Source: Actinacidiphila sp. DG2A-62
GTDB lineage: Bacteria; Actinomycetota; Actinomycetes; Streptomycetales; Streptomycetaceae
Length of the DNA stretch: 64,000 bases
Direction: 5' to 3'
NCBI RefSeq assembly: GCF_035825295.1
Contig: NZ_JAYMGI010000002.1
Span: 5,943,501-6,007,500 of the forward strand
Below, one piece after another: positions 34,011 through 43,660 of the stretch. A program made the translations under genes and the position numbers. The notes under the pieces are model-generated. The model saw only the letters and a list, made by a program, of their open reading frames with translations, had not been told where the DNA came from and searched no databases. Every line of letters begins with the position of its first letter. The stretch's first letter is position 1.

Positions 34011-34424
34011 TCATGACAGCCCGGGAACGGCGCCGCGCTTCTTGTGCAGGCTGATGCTCACCGCCCGGTCCTCGTCCACCGTGGAGTCCACCTCACCGGC
34101 CAGCGCGGACAGCACCGTCCAGGCGAAGGTGTCGCGCTCCGGCGCCCGGCCGTCGGTGGTGGGCGCGGAGACGGTGACCCACAGCGAGTCCCCGACCAGC
34201 CGGAACACGCAGCTCAGCACCGAGCCCGGAACGGCCTGTTGCAGCAGGATCGCGCACGCCTCGTCCACGGCGATCCGCAGATCCTCGATCTCGTCCAGGG
34301 TGAAGTCCAGCCGTGCGGCGAGTCCGGCCGTGGCCGTACGCAGCACCGACAGATAGGCCCCCGCCGCGGGCAGCCGGACCTCGACGAAGTCCTTCGACCC
34401 GGGCTCGCCTGCGATCTGGGACAC
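34011..34424 (-). CDS. rshA: Anti-sigma factor of the RsbW/RshA type
   Basis: A 137-residue GHKL-fold ATPase-like protein. N-box residues are seen in LRIAVDEACAILLQ; the G-box part is minimal, as usual in this group. GTG at 34424 follows GGAGG closely; TTG 34436 is possible. It should bind and hold the sigma factor encoded directly downstream, and be released by an anti-anti-sigma factor. No antagonist gene is adjacent. Confidence 0.9.
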   Translation of the reverse strand: MSQIAGEPGSKDFVEVRLPAAGAYLSVLRTATAGLAARLDFTLDEIEDLRIAVDEACAILLQQAVPGSVLSCVFRLVGDSLWVTVSAPTTDGRAPERDTFAWTVLSALAGEVDSTVDEDRAVSISLHKKRGAVPGLS

Positions 34425-34759
34425 CCACACCTCCAAGGTGGCACACAGTGATTGCGCTGGTTCGCATGGTTCGCTGCGACGCTATCGCGATCCGTCCCCC
34501 GGTGTCGCCCGGACGGAGCACGGGCGCCGCCCGTTCCTGTCACCCATGGTAAGCGCTCGGGCACGGACGGTGGAGGGGAATCCGGATCTCGATTCGTATG
34601 CGAATCCGTACCGACTCGGGCGAGGTCCGGTCGGCTCCGGTCGGCTGCTGTCGGGTCCGGTCCGATGTCGGTCCTCGGCCGGTCCCCCGCCGTCCGGGCG
34701 CGGGCACTTGCGTGCCGGGTGCAGGCATCCAGCGTACGCAGCGCGGGGTAAAGGCGGGG
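34425..34759. other. 335-bp promoter region of the anti-sigma/sigma operon
   Basis: No credible gene. It contains a perfect inverted repeat GATTCG-TATG-CGAATC (34591-34606), a candidate operator, in the only AT-richer patch. The part near 34640-34700 is made of short GGTCCGGTCGG-like repeats. A clear SigH-type promoter was not identified. Confidence 0.45.
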
Positions 34760-35764
34760 TCAGCCGGTGATCACGACCGCGACGCGGCTGCCGCGCGCGA
34801 ACGCCCCCGCGTCCGTCAGCTCCAGCGCCGCGTACAACGCCTTGGCGACGTACACCGGTTCCGGGCGCAGCCCGTGCCGGCGCGCGAAGCCGGCCGCGAA
34901 GGCGTCGAGCTCCGGCGGGGTGCGGGCGTAGCCGCCGTGGTGGAAGCCGTCCTCGACCCGCCACCGGCCGCGCCGGCCGCCGTACGCCGCGTGCTGCAGC
35001 CGCAGCACCTCCTCGCCCAGGAAGCCGCCGCGCAGCACCGCGACGCCGACCGCCTCACCGGGGAAACCGGCCGCGAGCCCGGCCAGGGTGCCGCCGGTGC
35101 CGCAGGCGACCACCGCGACGTCCGCGCGCCCGGCCAGTTCGCGCCCCAGGCCCGCGCAGCCGCGCACGGCCGCGGCGTTGGAGCCGCCCTCGGGGAGCAC
35201 GTACGCGGGGCCGTACGCCGCCAGCAGCGCGACGAGTTCACGCCCGGCCGCCCGCCCCTCCTGCTCCTCCTGGCCCACCTGCCCCTCCGACGCGTGCCGC
35301 CCGGTCCGCGCGGCATGCCCGGTCAGGCGGCGGTAGGCGCCGCGTTCGACGAAGTGCAGCCGCATGCCGTCCGCGGCGGCCGTGGCGAGCGAGGGGTTGA
35401 GCGGGCGGCCGGCCAGCTCCTGGCCGCGGACCACGCCGACCGTGCGGAAGCCGTACAGCCGGCCCGCCCTGGCGGTGGCCCGCAGGTGGTTGGAGTAGGC
35501 GCCGCCGAAGGTCAGCAGCGTGTCGTGGCCCGCGCGCCGGGCCTCGGCCAGATTCAGCAGCAGCTTGCGGTACTTGTTGCCGACCAGCTCGGGGTGGACC
35601 AGGTCGTCCCGCTTCAGCAGCAGTCGCACGCCCCGGCGGGCCGCCCGCGGTTCGTCGACCTCGACTAGCGGGGACGGCGCGACATCCTCGGGCAGCGGCC
35701 CGTACGCCCCCGGCGGCGCGGGGGCGGGGCGGGGGTTCGCAGGGGGGCCGGAAGGCGCGGTCAC
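34760..35764 (-). CDS. PLP-dependent D-cysteine desulfhydrase/ACC deaminase-family protein
   Basis: A 334-residue fold-type II PLP enzyme. The PLP lysine is in VGNKYRKLLLNL, the substrate-carboxylate loop in FGGAYSNHLRATA, and the phosphate-binding glycines in ACGTGGTLAGLAAGF. About 20 extra Gln/Glu-rich residues interrupt the middle (HASEGQVGQEEQEG). GTG 35764 was chosen because longer versions add low-complexity sequence. It may remove D-cysteine or a related amino acid; the exact substrate is not decidable. Confidence 0.85.
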   Translation of the reverse strand: MTAPSGPPANPRPAPAPPGAYGPLPEDVAPSPLVEVDEPRAARRGVRLLLKRDDLVHPELVGNKYRKLLLNLAEARRAGHDTLLTFGGAYSNHLRATARAGRLYGFRTVGVVRGQELAGRPLNPSLATAAADGMRLHFVERGAYRRLTGHAARTGRHASEGQVGQEEQEGRAAGRELVALLAAYGPAYVLPEGGSNAAAVRGCAGLGRELAGRADVAVVACGTGGTLAGLAAGFPGEAVGVAVLRGGFLGEEVLRLQHAAYGGRRGRWRVEDGFHHGGYARTPPELDAFAAGFARRHGLRPEPVYVAKALYAALELTDAGAFARGSRVAVVITG

Positions 35765-35946
35765 CGGACCATTGTCGCCCGCGGGGCGCCCCGCGCGGGG
35801 CCCGTCTGTCACCCGGCGGCAGGACAGCCGCGGGCCGCCCGGCGCCGCCCCGCGCGCCCGGAGCGCGCCCGGCGGGCGGATCGCGGCGGGCGCGGATTGC
35901 GCCACGCCGGTGTCGTACGGGGGACTTCCGGTGCATCCTGTCTCCC

Positions 35947-36876
35947 GTGCACGAAGAACACGCCGTCACCACCCCCCGGCCGGAGCGGGTGGGACCGGGG
36001 ATCGCCACTGCGGCCGGTGACACGACGGACGCGCTCACCGCGACCGTCCGCGGACTGCTGCCGTCGCTCACGCCCGCCGCGGCGCGGATCGCCTCGCTGA
36101 TCGTCGAGGACCCGGCGCAGGTCGCGCGGAGCACCATCTCCGAGCTGAGCGCGCTGGCCGGCACCAGCGAGTCGTCCATCGTGCGCACCGCCCGCGCGCT
36201 GGGCTTCGCCGGCTATCCCGAACTGCGCCTGGCGCTCGCCGCGTCCGCCGCCCGCCAGGCCCCCCGCTCCACCCTGACCTCCGGCATCACGCCGGACGAC
36301 TCGGTCGCCGAGGTGGTCGCCAAGCTGGTGCACACCGAGTCCCAGGCGGTCCTGGAGACCGCCACGCAGCTGGACGCCGAGCAGTTGGCGGGCGCGGTCG
36401 CGGCGATCTGCGGCGGCGGGCAGCTGCACATCGCCGGGGTCGGCGCCTCCGGGCTGGTCGCCCAGGACCTCCAGCAGAAGCTCGCCAGGATCGGCCGGCC
36501 CTGCCACGCGCACGGCGACTCCCAGTCCGCGCTGACCAGCGCGGTGCTGCTCGGCGAGGGCGACGTCTTCCTCGCCGTCTCCCACTCCGGCGAGAGCCGG
36601 GACGTGCTGGCGCCGCTGCGCCGGGCCGCCGCCCAGGGCGCGACCACCGTGGTGATCACCAACCACCCGCTGTCCACCGCGGCCCGGCTCGCCGACCACG
36701 TGCTGGTCTCGGCCGGCCGCGAGACCACCTTCCGGCCCGGCGCGATGGCCAGCCGGATCAGCCAACTGGTCGTGGTGGACTGCCTGTTCGTCTGCGTCGC
36801 GCAGCGCACTTTCGACACCTCGAGCCGCGCCCTGCGGGTGACCCACGAGGCCCTGGAGATCGACCGCAAGGGGTAG
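35947..36876 (+). CDS. MurR/RpiR-family transcriptional regulator with SIS domain
   Basis: A 309-residue regulator. The N-terminal helix-turn-helix is STISELSALAGTSESSIVRT, and the C-terminal SIS domain carries IAGVGASGLVAQDLQQKL and LAVSHSGESRDVL, which bind a sugar phosphate. Such proteins control amino-sugar or muropeptide recycling. It is convergent with a peptidoglycan amidase gene, which could be a functional link. Confidence 0.9.
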   Translation: MHEEHAVTTPRPERVGPGIATAAGDTTDALTATVRGLLPSLTPAAARIASLIVEDPAQVARSTISELSALAGTSESSIVRTARALGFAGYPELRLALAASAARQAPRSTLTSGITPDDSVAEVVAKLVHTESQAVLETATQLDAEQLAGAVAAICGGGQLHIAGVGASGLVAQDLQQKLARIGRPCHAHGDSQSALTSAVLLGEGDVFLAVSHSGESRDVLAPLRRAAAQGATTVVITNHPLSTAARLADHVLVSAGRETTFRPGAMASRISQLVVVDCLFVCVAQRTFDTSSRALRVTHEALEIDRKG

Positions 36877-36912
36877 GGCGGCCGGGCCCGACCCCTTGCG
36901 GCCGCCGGCGGC

Positions 36913-38979
36913 TCAGCCGGCCGGGATCACGTCGACGTCCGCGGCGTTCACGAACGCCATCCGGTGGTTGTAGACGATCTCGTAGACCTTCGTCGTGCCG
37001 ATGAAGTCGTGCTGGTCGTACGGCGCCGAGCCGTCGTAGTAGATCGCGAAGTAGGAGTCGGTGTTCACCGCCGGGCCGCCGGTGACGTAGGACTGGCCGG
37101 CCGCGATCGTGTACTTGGCGCGGGCCAGTTGGGCGCGCGGCGCGGTGCCGCCCTCGAAGGCGACGAAGTCGGGCGGGTAGACCGACGCCTCGGGGTAGGC
37201 CGTGGTGTAGACGGGGATCGAGGTCCTTCCGGGCTTCGGGGTGATCCGCGCGGCCTTCACCGGCACCGTCGCCGGGCGGGTCGCGGAGTCCTGGAGCCAC
37301 GCCTTCGTGCCGCCCCACCAGATCGCCGTCCAGCCGGGCTGCCGGCCCGCCACCGCGTACTCCTCGCCGGCCGGGGCCTTGTCGCCCCAGTCGTTCATCG
37401 CGTTCGTGCCGGTGCCGGTCGGGTGCAGGTAGGGGTCGGCGACCAGCGGCGCCGAGGTGCTCGGCGCGGTGTACAGCGGGACGAAGTTCGCGGGCGCGTC
37501 CGCGGAGGTCACCGGGCAGTCGAAGCTGCGGTAGGGCCCGGGGAACTGCTTGTAGCCCGGCACGTCGTCGCAGTACGTGGTGGTCTGCCGGTTGCGGGCG
37601 TACCCGGGCTTGATCGCCACGACCGGGCTGCCCTGGGCCGCGGTGGCGTGGATGGGCGCGCCGAGCAGGTCGAAGAAGTGCTCCCAGTCCCAGCCGGGTC
37701 CGGGGTCCCAGTGCTGGGTGGCGACGCCGCTCTCGGTGCCGCCGGGGACGTTGTCGTGGCCCAGGATGTGCGCCCGGTCCAGCGGGATGTGGTACTCGGC
37801 GGCCAGGTACTTCACCAGCGTGGCGGTCGAGCGGTAGAGGTCCTCGCTGAACCAGGCGGCGCCGTGGGTCGCCCACGCCTCCTGCTCGATGCCGATCGAG
37901 TGCTGGTAGAAGGAGCGGTTGGCGCTGTCCCAGGCGATGTCCTGGTCCGGGATCATCTGCGTGACGTGGCCGTCCTCGGACCGCACGACGTAGTGGGCGC
38001 CGGCCGCGTAGGTCGGGTCGCGGAACAGGTCGAGGGTGCCGTCGTAGGTCTCGTCGGTGGTGTGCAGCGTGATGTAGCGGATGTCCAGGCCGCCGTGCGG
38101 GCGGTCGGCGAGGTCGTGGCTGCCGTAGTCGGCCAGGTCCGAGGGGTCGAGCAGGGTGTACGCGCCCGGGATCACGTCGCAGTGCAGCGAGGCCGGGCAC
38201 TGCGGCTCGGCGTCGCTCCTGGGCGGCGTCACCTCCTTGAGCCCGAGCTTGCGCACGTCGCCGCGGTCGGGGTGCAGCCGCGGCACGGGCGCGAGGGTGA
38301 CCGTCTGCCCGTCCTGCGTGGTGCGCGAGGCGCCGGTGCGCAGGATGTCCCACACGCCGTCGGCGAAGGCCTGGGCGACCTTGTCCTCGGTCGACCGGCT
38401 GTAGCGGGCGGCGGCGGCGTACCAGCCGTCGGTGGTGCGCGGCAGCCGTCCGTGGCCGTAGCCCCTGGCGTACGAGGCCAGGAGCGCGGCGCCGCCGCGG
38501 ATGTTCTGCGCCTCGTCGCCCTCCACGGCGGCCACGTCGGCGCCGGTCAGCGCGGCGGCAGCGGCGGCGGTGTGCTCGGCCGGGGCCTTGAGCAGGTCGG
38601 CGTAGCGCGGCGACTGGGTGCTCAGCCCGTCCGCGTCGAGCGTGGCGGCGGTCAGGTCGGTGAGGTTCATCGGGCCGTCGCCGGCCTCGGCGTTCTGCTG
38701 CCCGGCGTGCGCCTCCCACCGGGTCTCGTAGTACGACACCGCTTCGAGGACGGACTGCGGTACGCCGAACTCGTGGGCGGCGGCGGCGAACTCGGCCTGG
38801 CGGGTGCCGGCGGCCGCGGCGGGCGTACCCGCGGCCGTCACCGCGGACCGGTCGACCGGCGCGGTGGCGGCGTGCGCGGCGGCGGTCCCCGCGGTCACCG
38901 AGACGCCGGCCAGCAGGGCCAGCGCCGCGGCCAGGGTCGTCGTCCTGCGCTGTCCGCGCTGTCTGTGTGGGCGGTGCAT
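36913..38979 (-). CDS. Secreted N-acetylmuramoyl-L-alanine amidase
   Basis: A 688-residue exported protein. A twin-Arg-like basic start and hydrophobic core (TTTLAAALALLAGVSVTAG) end at an AHAATA-type cleavage site. The amidase_2 domain (about 265-430) has zinc-site histidines in YITLHTTDETYDG and RAHILGHDNVPG, with HSIGIEQEAWA between. A goose-lysozyme/SLT-like stretch precedes it (ISSY replaced by SYYETRWEAHAG). The C-terminal 250 residues are probably SH3-like wall-binding repeats. It likely trims peptidoglycan during growth or sporulation. Confidence 0.88.
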   Translation of the reverse strand: MHRPHRQRGQRRTTTLAAALALLAGVSVTAGTAAAHAATAPVDRSAVTAAGTPAAAAGTRQAEFAAAAHEFGVPQSVLEAVSYYETRWEAHAGQQNAEAGDGPMNLTDLTAATLDADGLSTQSPRYADLLKAPAEHTAAAAAALTGADVAAVEGDEAQNIRGGAALLASYARGYGHGRLPRTTDGWYAAAARYSRSTEDKVAQAFADGVWDILRTGASRTTQDGQTVTLAPVPRLHPDRGDVRKLGLKEVTPPRSDAEPQCPASLHCDVIPGAYTLLDPSDLADYGSHDLADRPHGGLDIRYITLHTTDETYDGTLDLFRDPTYAAGAHYVVRSEDGHVTQMIPDQDIAWDSANRSFYQHSIGIEQEAWATHGAAWFSEDLYRSTATLVKYLAAEYHIPLDRAHILGHDNVPGGTESGVATQHWDPGPGWDWEHFFDLLGAPIHATAAQGSPVVAIKPGYARNRQTTTYCDDVPGYKQFPGPYRSFDCPVTSADAPANFVPLYTAPSTSAPLVADPYLHPTGTGTNAMNDWGDKAPAGEEYAVAGRQPGWTAIWWGGTKAWLQDSATRPATVPVKAARITPKPGRTSIPVYTTAYPEASVYPPDFVAFEGGTAPRAQLARAKYTIAAGQSYVTGGPAVNTDSYFAIYYDGSAPYDQHDFIGTTKVYEIVYNHRMAFVNAADVDVIPAG

Positions 38980-39171
38980 CCAGGCTCCTCGCGTCGTGCC
39001 GTTCGAAGGGGGGCCGCAGGGGCGTGCGGCAACTGCTGGGCGCAGCCTGACGATCCGCCCTGGCAATGAGCAACCACCACGACGTAAATCCTGGAACTTT
39101 TTGCCAACCGGAGGGGACGGCTCACGCGGGCGGGGGAGCCCCCGGCGCCGGCACGGCGCCGCGGACACGCG

Positions 39172-39612
39172 TCAGGGGCGCGGGGGAGAGCCGAGGAGGA
39201 AGGGGTGTGCGGAGGCGGGCTCGCGGCCCGGCGCGGTGTGCCAGTAGTCGCGCGTCTCGGCGGCCAGCCCCTCGGGCGTGAAGCGGACGAAGACGCAGCC
39301 GGCCAGGGTGCTGGAGCGCGGCCCCGCCGCGCCCGACTCCTCCGCGGTGACGTGGAACTCCGCGACCGCCAGGCCCCCTTCGCCCACCAGGGGGTCGCTG
39401 AACCGCACGGACAGCGGGAGTTCGTCGGCGAACGACCAGCGCAGGTACGTCGCGAGCGCGGCCCGCCCGATGTGCGGCGGGCGGAACGGCATCGAACGGT
39501 GCACGCAGTCCTCGGTGTAGAGGGCCAGGATCGCCTCCACGTCGTGGGCGGCCCAGCCGGACTCCCAGACGCGCACGAATCGTTGCGCTGCGGCTGCGGT
39601 CTCCATGGCCAT
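39172..39612 (-). CDS. SnoaL-like / nuclear transport factor 2-family protein
   Basis: A 146-residue cone-shaped-fold protein. The N-terminal helix (FVRVWESGWAAHDVEAIL) and following LYTEDCVHRSMPF pattern are typical of SnoaL/NTF2-like proteins that bind or isomerise small molecules. No catalytic residue pair can be assigned. Start at 39612; an internal ATG at 39606 is equally possible. Confidence 0.8.
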   Translation of the reverse strand: MAMETAAAAQRFVRVWESGWAAHDVEAILALYTEDCVHRSMPFRPPHIGRAALATYLRWSFADELPLSVRFSDPLVGEGGLAVAEFHVTAEESGAAGPRSSTLAGCVFVRFTPEGLAAETRDYWHTAPGREPASAHPFLLGSPPRP

Positions 39613-39841
39613 GGCTCGTCTCCTGCTCGGCGCCTCGTGGGGGGCGGGCGTCCGCCGGCCCGGCGGGGGCGTCCACCCCCCGAAGTGGATGTCCCTGACT
39701 GAGACTTATGGAACCGGGAAACGATCGGCTACTTCCACCGTGACACCTGTCACATCACCCCCGGTGATCCCATCCCCACCACTACCGCCGCGAATCCGGC
39801 GCACCTCCGCGCCCCCCGGCGCACCCCCATGCACCCCGGCG

Positions 39842-39902
39842 CGGCCCGGTTGCGGACCCCGGCGCGGCCCAGCCCGGCCCGGTTGCGGACCCCGGCGCGG
39901 CC
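39842..39902. repeat. Two 28-bp direct repeats
   Basis: Identical 28-base copies at 39842-39869 and 39875-39902, period 33, next to similar partial copies on the left. Probably slippage-derived. Confidence 0.8.
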
Positions 39903-39950
39903 GAGGCCGCCCGGCGTCCTCCCCGCGGGGAGCGCGCCGGGCGGCCTCGG
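39901..39950 (-). terminator. Terminator of the malic enzyme gene
   Basis: A perfect 16-bp stem (39901-39916 with 39935-39950) encloses a second 14-base palindrome (39919-39932). It lies 46 bases downstream of the leftward stop. Confidence 0.75.
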
Positions 39951-39996
39951 CCATCGGAGCGCCGGGCGCGGGTTCGCGCCCGGCCGTGCAGGAGCG

Positions 39997-41241
39997 TCAG
40001 CGCCGCGCGACGCCCTCCGCCCGCGCTGCCGCGGCGACCGCCGCCGTGACCGCGGGCGCCACCCGCGGGTCGAACGGGGACGGGATCACCCGGTCGGCGG
40101 CCAGCTCGTCGGCGACGACCGCGGCCAGCGCCTCCGCGGCGGCCAGCTTCATGCCCTCGGTGATCGCCGAGGCGCGCACCTGGAGCGCGCCGGCGAAGAT
40201 GCCGGGGAACGCCAGCACGTTGTTGATCTGGTTCGGGAAGTCGCTGCGGCCGGTGGCGACCACCGCGGCGTACCGGTGCGCGACCTCGGGGTGCACCTCC
40301 GGCGTGGGGTTGGCCATCGCGAAGACGAAGCAGCCCTCGGCCATCGTGGCGACCGCGGCCTCGGGGACGGTGCCGCCCGAGACGCCGATGAAGACGTCCG
40401 CGCCGGCCAGCGCGTCGGCCAGCGAACCGGTCAGGCCGGCCTTGTTGGTGTACGACGCCAGCTCCCGCTTGACCGGGTTGAGGTCGTCGCGGCCGGCGTG
40501 CACCACGCCCTTGCGGTCGGCCACCGCGACGTCCCCGACGCCCGCCTCGACCAGGATGCGGGCGATCGCGACGCCCGCCGCGCCCGCGCCGGAGACCACC
40601 GCGCGCAGCTCGCCGAGCGCGCGCCCGGTCAGCCGGGCGGCGTTGCGCAGCGCCGCGAGGGTGACCACCGCGGTGCCGTGCTGGTCGTCGTGGAAGACCG
40701 GGATGTCCAGCCGCTCCTTCAGCCGGCGTTCCACCTCGAAGCAGCGGGGCGCGGAGATGTCCTCCAGGTTGATCCCGCCGAAGGACGGCGCGAGGCGGAC
40801 CACGGTCTCCACGATCTCGTCCACGTCCGTGCAGTCCAGCGCGATCGGGACGGCGTCGACCCCGCCGAACTGCTTGAACAGGATCGCCTTGCCCTCCATG
40901 ACCGGCAGCGACGCCCGCGGGCCGATGTCGCCCAGGCCCAGCACCGCGGTGCCGTCGGTGACCACCGCGACCACCTGGGAGGTCCAGGTGTAGTCGTGGA
41001 CCAGCTCCGGCCGCTCGGCGATCGCGGTGCACACCTGGGCGACGCCCGGCGTGTAGGCCAGCGACAGGTCGTCGGCGTCGCGCACCGGCACGGTCGCGGC
41101 GACGGCCAGCTTGCCGCCGCGGTGCAGCGCGAACACCGGATCGACCGGATCGACCGGATCGACCGGATCGGCGTCGACCGCACCGGCCGGATCGGCCGGA
41201 TCAGCGATGTCGCTCAGTGGATTGACGATCTCCGTTGCCAC
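39997..41241 (-). CDS. NAD(P)-dependent malic enzyme
   Basis: A 414-residue short-form malic enzyme that decarboxylates malate to pyruvate. Seen are YTPGVAQVC, the metal/substrate segment LEDISAPRCFEVE, VFHDDQHGTAVV, and the dinucleotide loop VVSGAGAAGVAIA. The N-terminus contains DPVDPVDPVDP, encoded by a 9-bp direct repeat (ATCGACCGG on the plus strand, 41145-41180), absent from typical homologues. GTG start. It replenishes pyruvate and NAD(P)H, useful for lipid and antibiotic synthesis. Confidence 0.93.
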   Translation of the reverse strand: MATEIVNPLSDIADPADPAGAVDADPVDPVDPVDPVFALHRGGKLAVAATVPVRDADDLSLAYTPGVAQVCTAIAERPELVHDYTWTSQVVAVVTDGTAVLGLGDIGPRASLPVMEGKAILFKQFGGVDAVPIALDCTDVDEIVETVVRLAPSFGGINLEDISAPRCFEVERRLKERLDIPVFHDDQHGTAVVTLAALRNAARLTGRALGELRAVVSGAGAAGVAIARILVEAGVGDVAVADRKGVVHAGRDDLNPVKRELASYTNKAGLTGSLADALAGADVFIGVSGGTVPEAAVATMAEGCFVFAMANPTPEVHPEVAHRYAAVVATGRSDFPNQINNVLAFPGIFAGALQVRASAITEGMKLAAAEALAAVVADELAADRVIPSPFDPRVAPAVTAAVAAAARAEGVARR

Positions 41242-41750
41242 GTGTGACCCCTTTGTCGGAATGTTGAGGGAGAGTGCTCCACCCGGCCGCGGCAGGTGCG
41301 GCAACCGCGCCGCTCGCGGGAACGGCGCAGCGCGCGGACGGGGGGAGGTGGGCTGGCGCCTGGGCCGCCGGATGAGAGTGAGCGCGGCGGCAGCCGGACG
41401 CCTGACGCGCCGCACGCGCGTCGTGGGCCCCGGGATGAGGGGTGAGGAACCGTTCTACCGGAAAGACCATCCGGGTGCCGAACGGAATGTGGTGCGGAAG
41501 GTGACGTCGGTTACGGCTGTGACGTCCGTGATGGCCGTGATATAGGGCACGCTCCACCGCGATCCGGCCTTGGTGGACCGGCGGGGTGGGTGCCCGGGGA
41601 TCGCCCGTTATCCGATTTTGACACAACGGCGACCCTGTCGGGGGCTGTCCGGATGGCAAGATGCACAGATCACACAGCGTGGCGGTATTCGAAGACGCAT
41701 TCCAGGCCGCGCGGCCCTGCACCACCTTCGTCTCGCAGGAGGACACAGCG
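41242..41750. other. 509-bp divergent control region
   Basis: The gap separates the leftward malic enzyme gene from the rightward ABC transporter operon. Around 41500-41540 there are several near-copies of GTGACGTC. A TTGACA hexamer is at 41618-41623, but no matching -10 was found at normal spacing. No credible gene was seen; a short open frame at 41661 merely extends the binding-protein frame upstream. Confidence 0.45.
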
Positions 41751-42704
41751 ATGACCGCAGGCACCAGTCGGTGTACCACCCCACGTTCGCGGCTCGCCGC
41801 GGTCGCCGCACTCGCGGTCGCCGGCGCCCTGGTGCTGGCCGGGTGCGGTGACCAGACCAAGAAGGACTCGGGGTCCGATAACGGGACGACCCCCTCTTCC
41901 AGCACGTCGCAGGCCCCCCTGTTCGCCAAGCTGCCGAAGAAGTACCAGGACTCCGGTGTCATCAACGTCGGGACCGACGCCTCGTATGCCCCGATGGAGC
42001 AGACGCAGGGCGGGACGATCGTCGGCATCGACCCGGACCTGGGCAACGCGCTGGCGCAGCAGCTCGGCGTGAAGTTCAAGTTCACCAACGGCACCTTCGA
42101 CGGGCTGATCACCTCGCTCTACACCGGGCGCGAGGACATCGTGATGTCCGCTATGAGCGACACCAAGGCCCGCCAGCAGGGACTGGACGACAAGGGCAAG
42201 AAGACCGGCAAGGGCGTCGACTTCGTCGACTACTACATGTCCGGCTCCTCGCTGCTGGTCAAGAAGGGCAACCCGGAGCACATCACCTCGCTGGCCGACG
42301 TGTGCGGCAAGACGGTCGCGGTCCAGCGCGGCACGATCTACCAGGACGCCTTCAACAAGCAGAAGAAGGCGTGCGGCGCCAAGGGCCTGACCATCCAGCC
42401 CTTCGACACCGACGCCGAGGCGCAGACCCGAGTCAAGGCCGGCGGCGCGGTCGCCGACCTCAACGACACGCCCGTGGCCGCGTACATCGCGCAGAAGTCC
42501 AACGGCGCCTTCGAGGTGGCCGGCTCCCCGGCCGACGCCGGGCCCTTCGGCATCGCGCTGGACAAGAGCAACACCCAGCTGCGCGACGCGCTGAAGGAGG
42601 CGCTGGACGCGATCATCGCCGACGGCACCTACGCCAAGGTGCTGGCGAAGTGGAACGCCACCAGCGGCGCCATCAAGACGGTCACCCTCAACGGCGGCTC
42701 CTGA
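41751..42704 (+). CDS. Polar amino-acid ABC transporter, substrate-binding lipoprotein
   Basis: A 317-residue family 3 solute-binding protein. The signal peptide ends in the lipobox LVLAGC, so it is membrane-anchored outside the cell. The binding domain shows VGTDASYAPMEQT, IVGIDPDLGNALA and GLITSLYTGREDIVMS, typical of glutamate/glutamine/cystine-type binders. AGGAGG precedes the ATG at good distance. It leads an operon with permease and ATPase genes. Confidence 0.92.
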   Translation: MTAGTSRCTTPRSRLAAVAALAVAGALVLAGCGDQTKKDSGSDNGTTPSSSTSQAPLFAKLPKKYQDSGVINVGTDASYAPMEQTQGGTIVGIDPDLGNALAQQLGVKFKFTNGTFDGLITSLYTGREDIVMSAMSDTKARQQGLDDKGKKTGKGVDFVDYYMSGSSLLVKKGNPEHITSLADVCGKTVAVQRGTIYQDAFNKQKKACGAKGLTIQPFDTDAEAQTRVKAGGAVADLNDTPVAAYIAQKSNGAFEVAGSPADAGPFGIALDKSNTQLRDALKEALDAIIADGTYAKVLAKWNATSGAIKTVTLNGGS

Positions 42705-42706
42705 CC

Positions 42707-43657
42707 GTGGCCGGCAAGCTGGACAAGAACCCGGCGGGCCCGCGGGACGCGGCGCCCGCCGCGGCGGCCACCACCCCGTACGAGGCGATCCGGGCGGTGC
42801 CGGTGCGGCACTACGGGCGCTGGGTCAGCGCCGTGGTGGTCGTGGCGCTGCTGGGCTGGCTGGCCTACGCGTTCTCGCAGGGCAACATCCTGTGGGGGAC
42901 CGTCGGCGACAAGCTCTTCGACCAGACGGTGATGAAGGGCGCCTGGCACACCGTGCTGATCTCGGTGTGCTCGATGGCGCTCGGCCTGGTGCTCGGCGTG
43001 CTCTTCGCGGTCATGCGGCTGTCGAAGAACCCGGTGACCGGCGCGGTGGCCTGGCTCTACATCTGGTTCTTCCGCGGCACTCCGGTGTACGTGCAGCTGC
43101 TGATGTGGTTCAACCTCTCGTTGATCTTCCCGGTGATCAACCTGATGCCGCTGTACAAGAACAACACCGTCGCCGTCATCACGCCGTTCGTGGCCGCGCT
43201 GCTGGGCCTCGGCCTCAACGAGGGCGCGTACATGGCGGAGATCGTCAGGGCCGGCATCCAGTCGGTGGACGAGGGCCAGACCGAGGCGGCCCACGCGCTC
43301 GGCATGACCGGCGCGCGGACCATGAGCAGAATCGTTCTGCCGCAGGCGATGCGGGTGATCATCCCGCCGACCGGCAACGAGTTCATCAACATGCTCAAGA
43401 CCTCCTCGCTGGTGTCGGTGGTGCAGTACACCGAGCTGCTGCGGGCGACGTCGAACATCGGCAGCGACACCACCGCGGTCATGGAGATGCTCTTCGTGGC
43501 CTCGATCTGGTACCTCGCGCTGACCAGCGTGTTCAGCGTCGGCCAGTTCTACCTGGAGCGGCGGTACGCACGGGGTTCGCTGCGCACCCTGCCGCTGACG
43601 CCGTGGCAGAAGGTCAAGGCGAACCTGTCCACCCTGCGGCGACCGAAGGCGGCCTGA
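42707..43657 (+). CDS. Polar amino-acid ABC transporter, permease
   Basis: A 316-residue inner-membrane protein, HisM/GlnP family. Several hydrophobic helices surround the EAA loop EAAHALGMTGARTMSRIVLP, which contacts the ATPase. GTG start lies 2 bases after the binding-protein stop. A single permease gene suggests a homodimeric channel. Confidence 0.92.
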   Translation: MAGKLDKNPAGPRDAAPAAAATTPYEAIRAVPVRHYGRWVSAVVVVALLGWLAYAFSQGNILWGTVGDKLFDQTVMKGAWHTVLISVCSMALGLVLGVLFAVMRLSKNPVTGAVAWLYIWFFRGTPVYVQLLMWFNLSLIFPVINLMPLYKNNTVAVITPFVAALLGLGLNEGAYMAEIVRAGIQSVDEGQTEAAHALGMTGARTMSRIVLPQAMRVIIPPTGNEFINMLKTSSLVSVVQYTELLRATSNIGSDTTAVMEMLFVASIWYLALTSVFSVGQFYLERRYARGSLRTLPLTPWQKVKANLSTLRRPKAA

Positions 43658-43660
43658 GCG

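Larger units (their letters stand above)
39613..39996. other. 384-bp gap with direct repeats and terminator
   Basis: The first 150 bases are moderately AT-rich and probably hold the promoter of the SnoaL-like gene. They are followed by a C-rich repeat tract (to 39902) and the terminator of the malic enzyme gene (39901-39950). No gene is seen. Confidence 0.5.

Noticed and set aside
34437..34770. Short plus-strand frames upstream of the anti-sigma gene
   Set aside because: They lack family resemblance and good start signals; the region is better explained as promoter DNA.
41618..41623. TTGACA as -35 box of the ABC transporter operon
   Set aside because: No -10-like hexamer occurs at 16-19 bases; the nearest candidate is far too distant.
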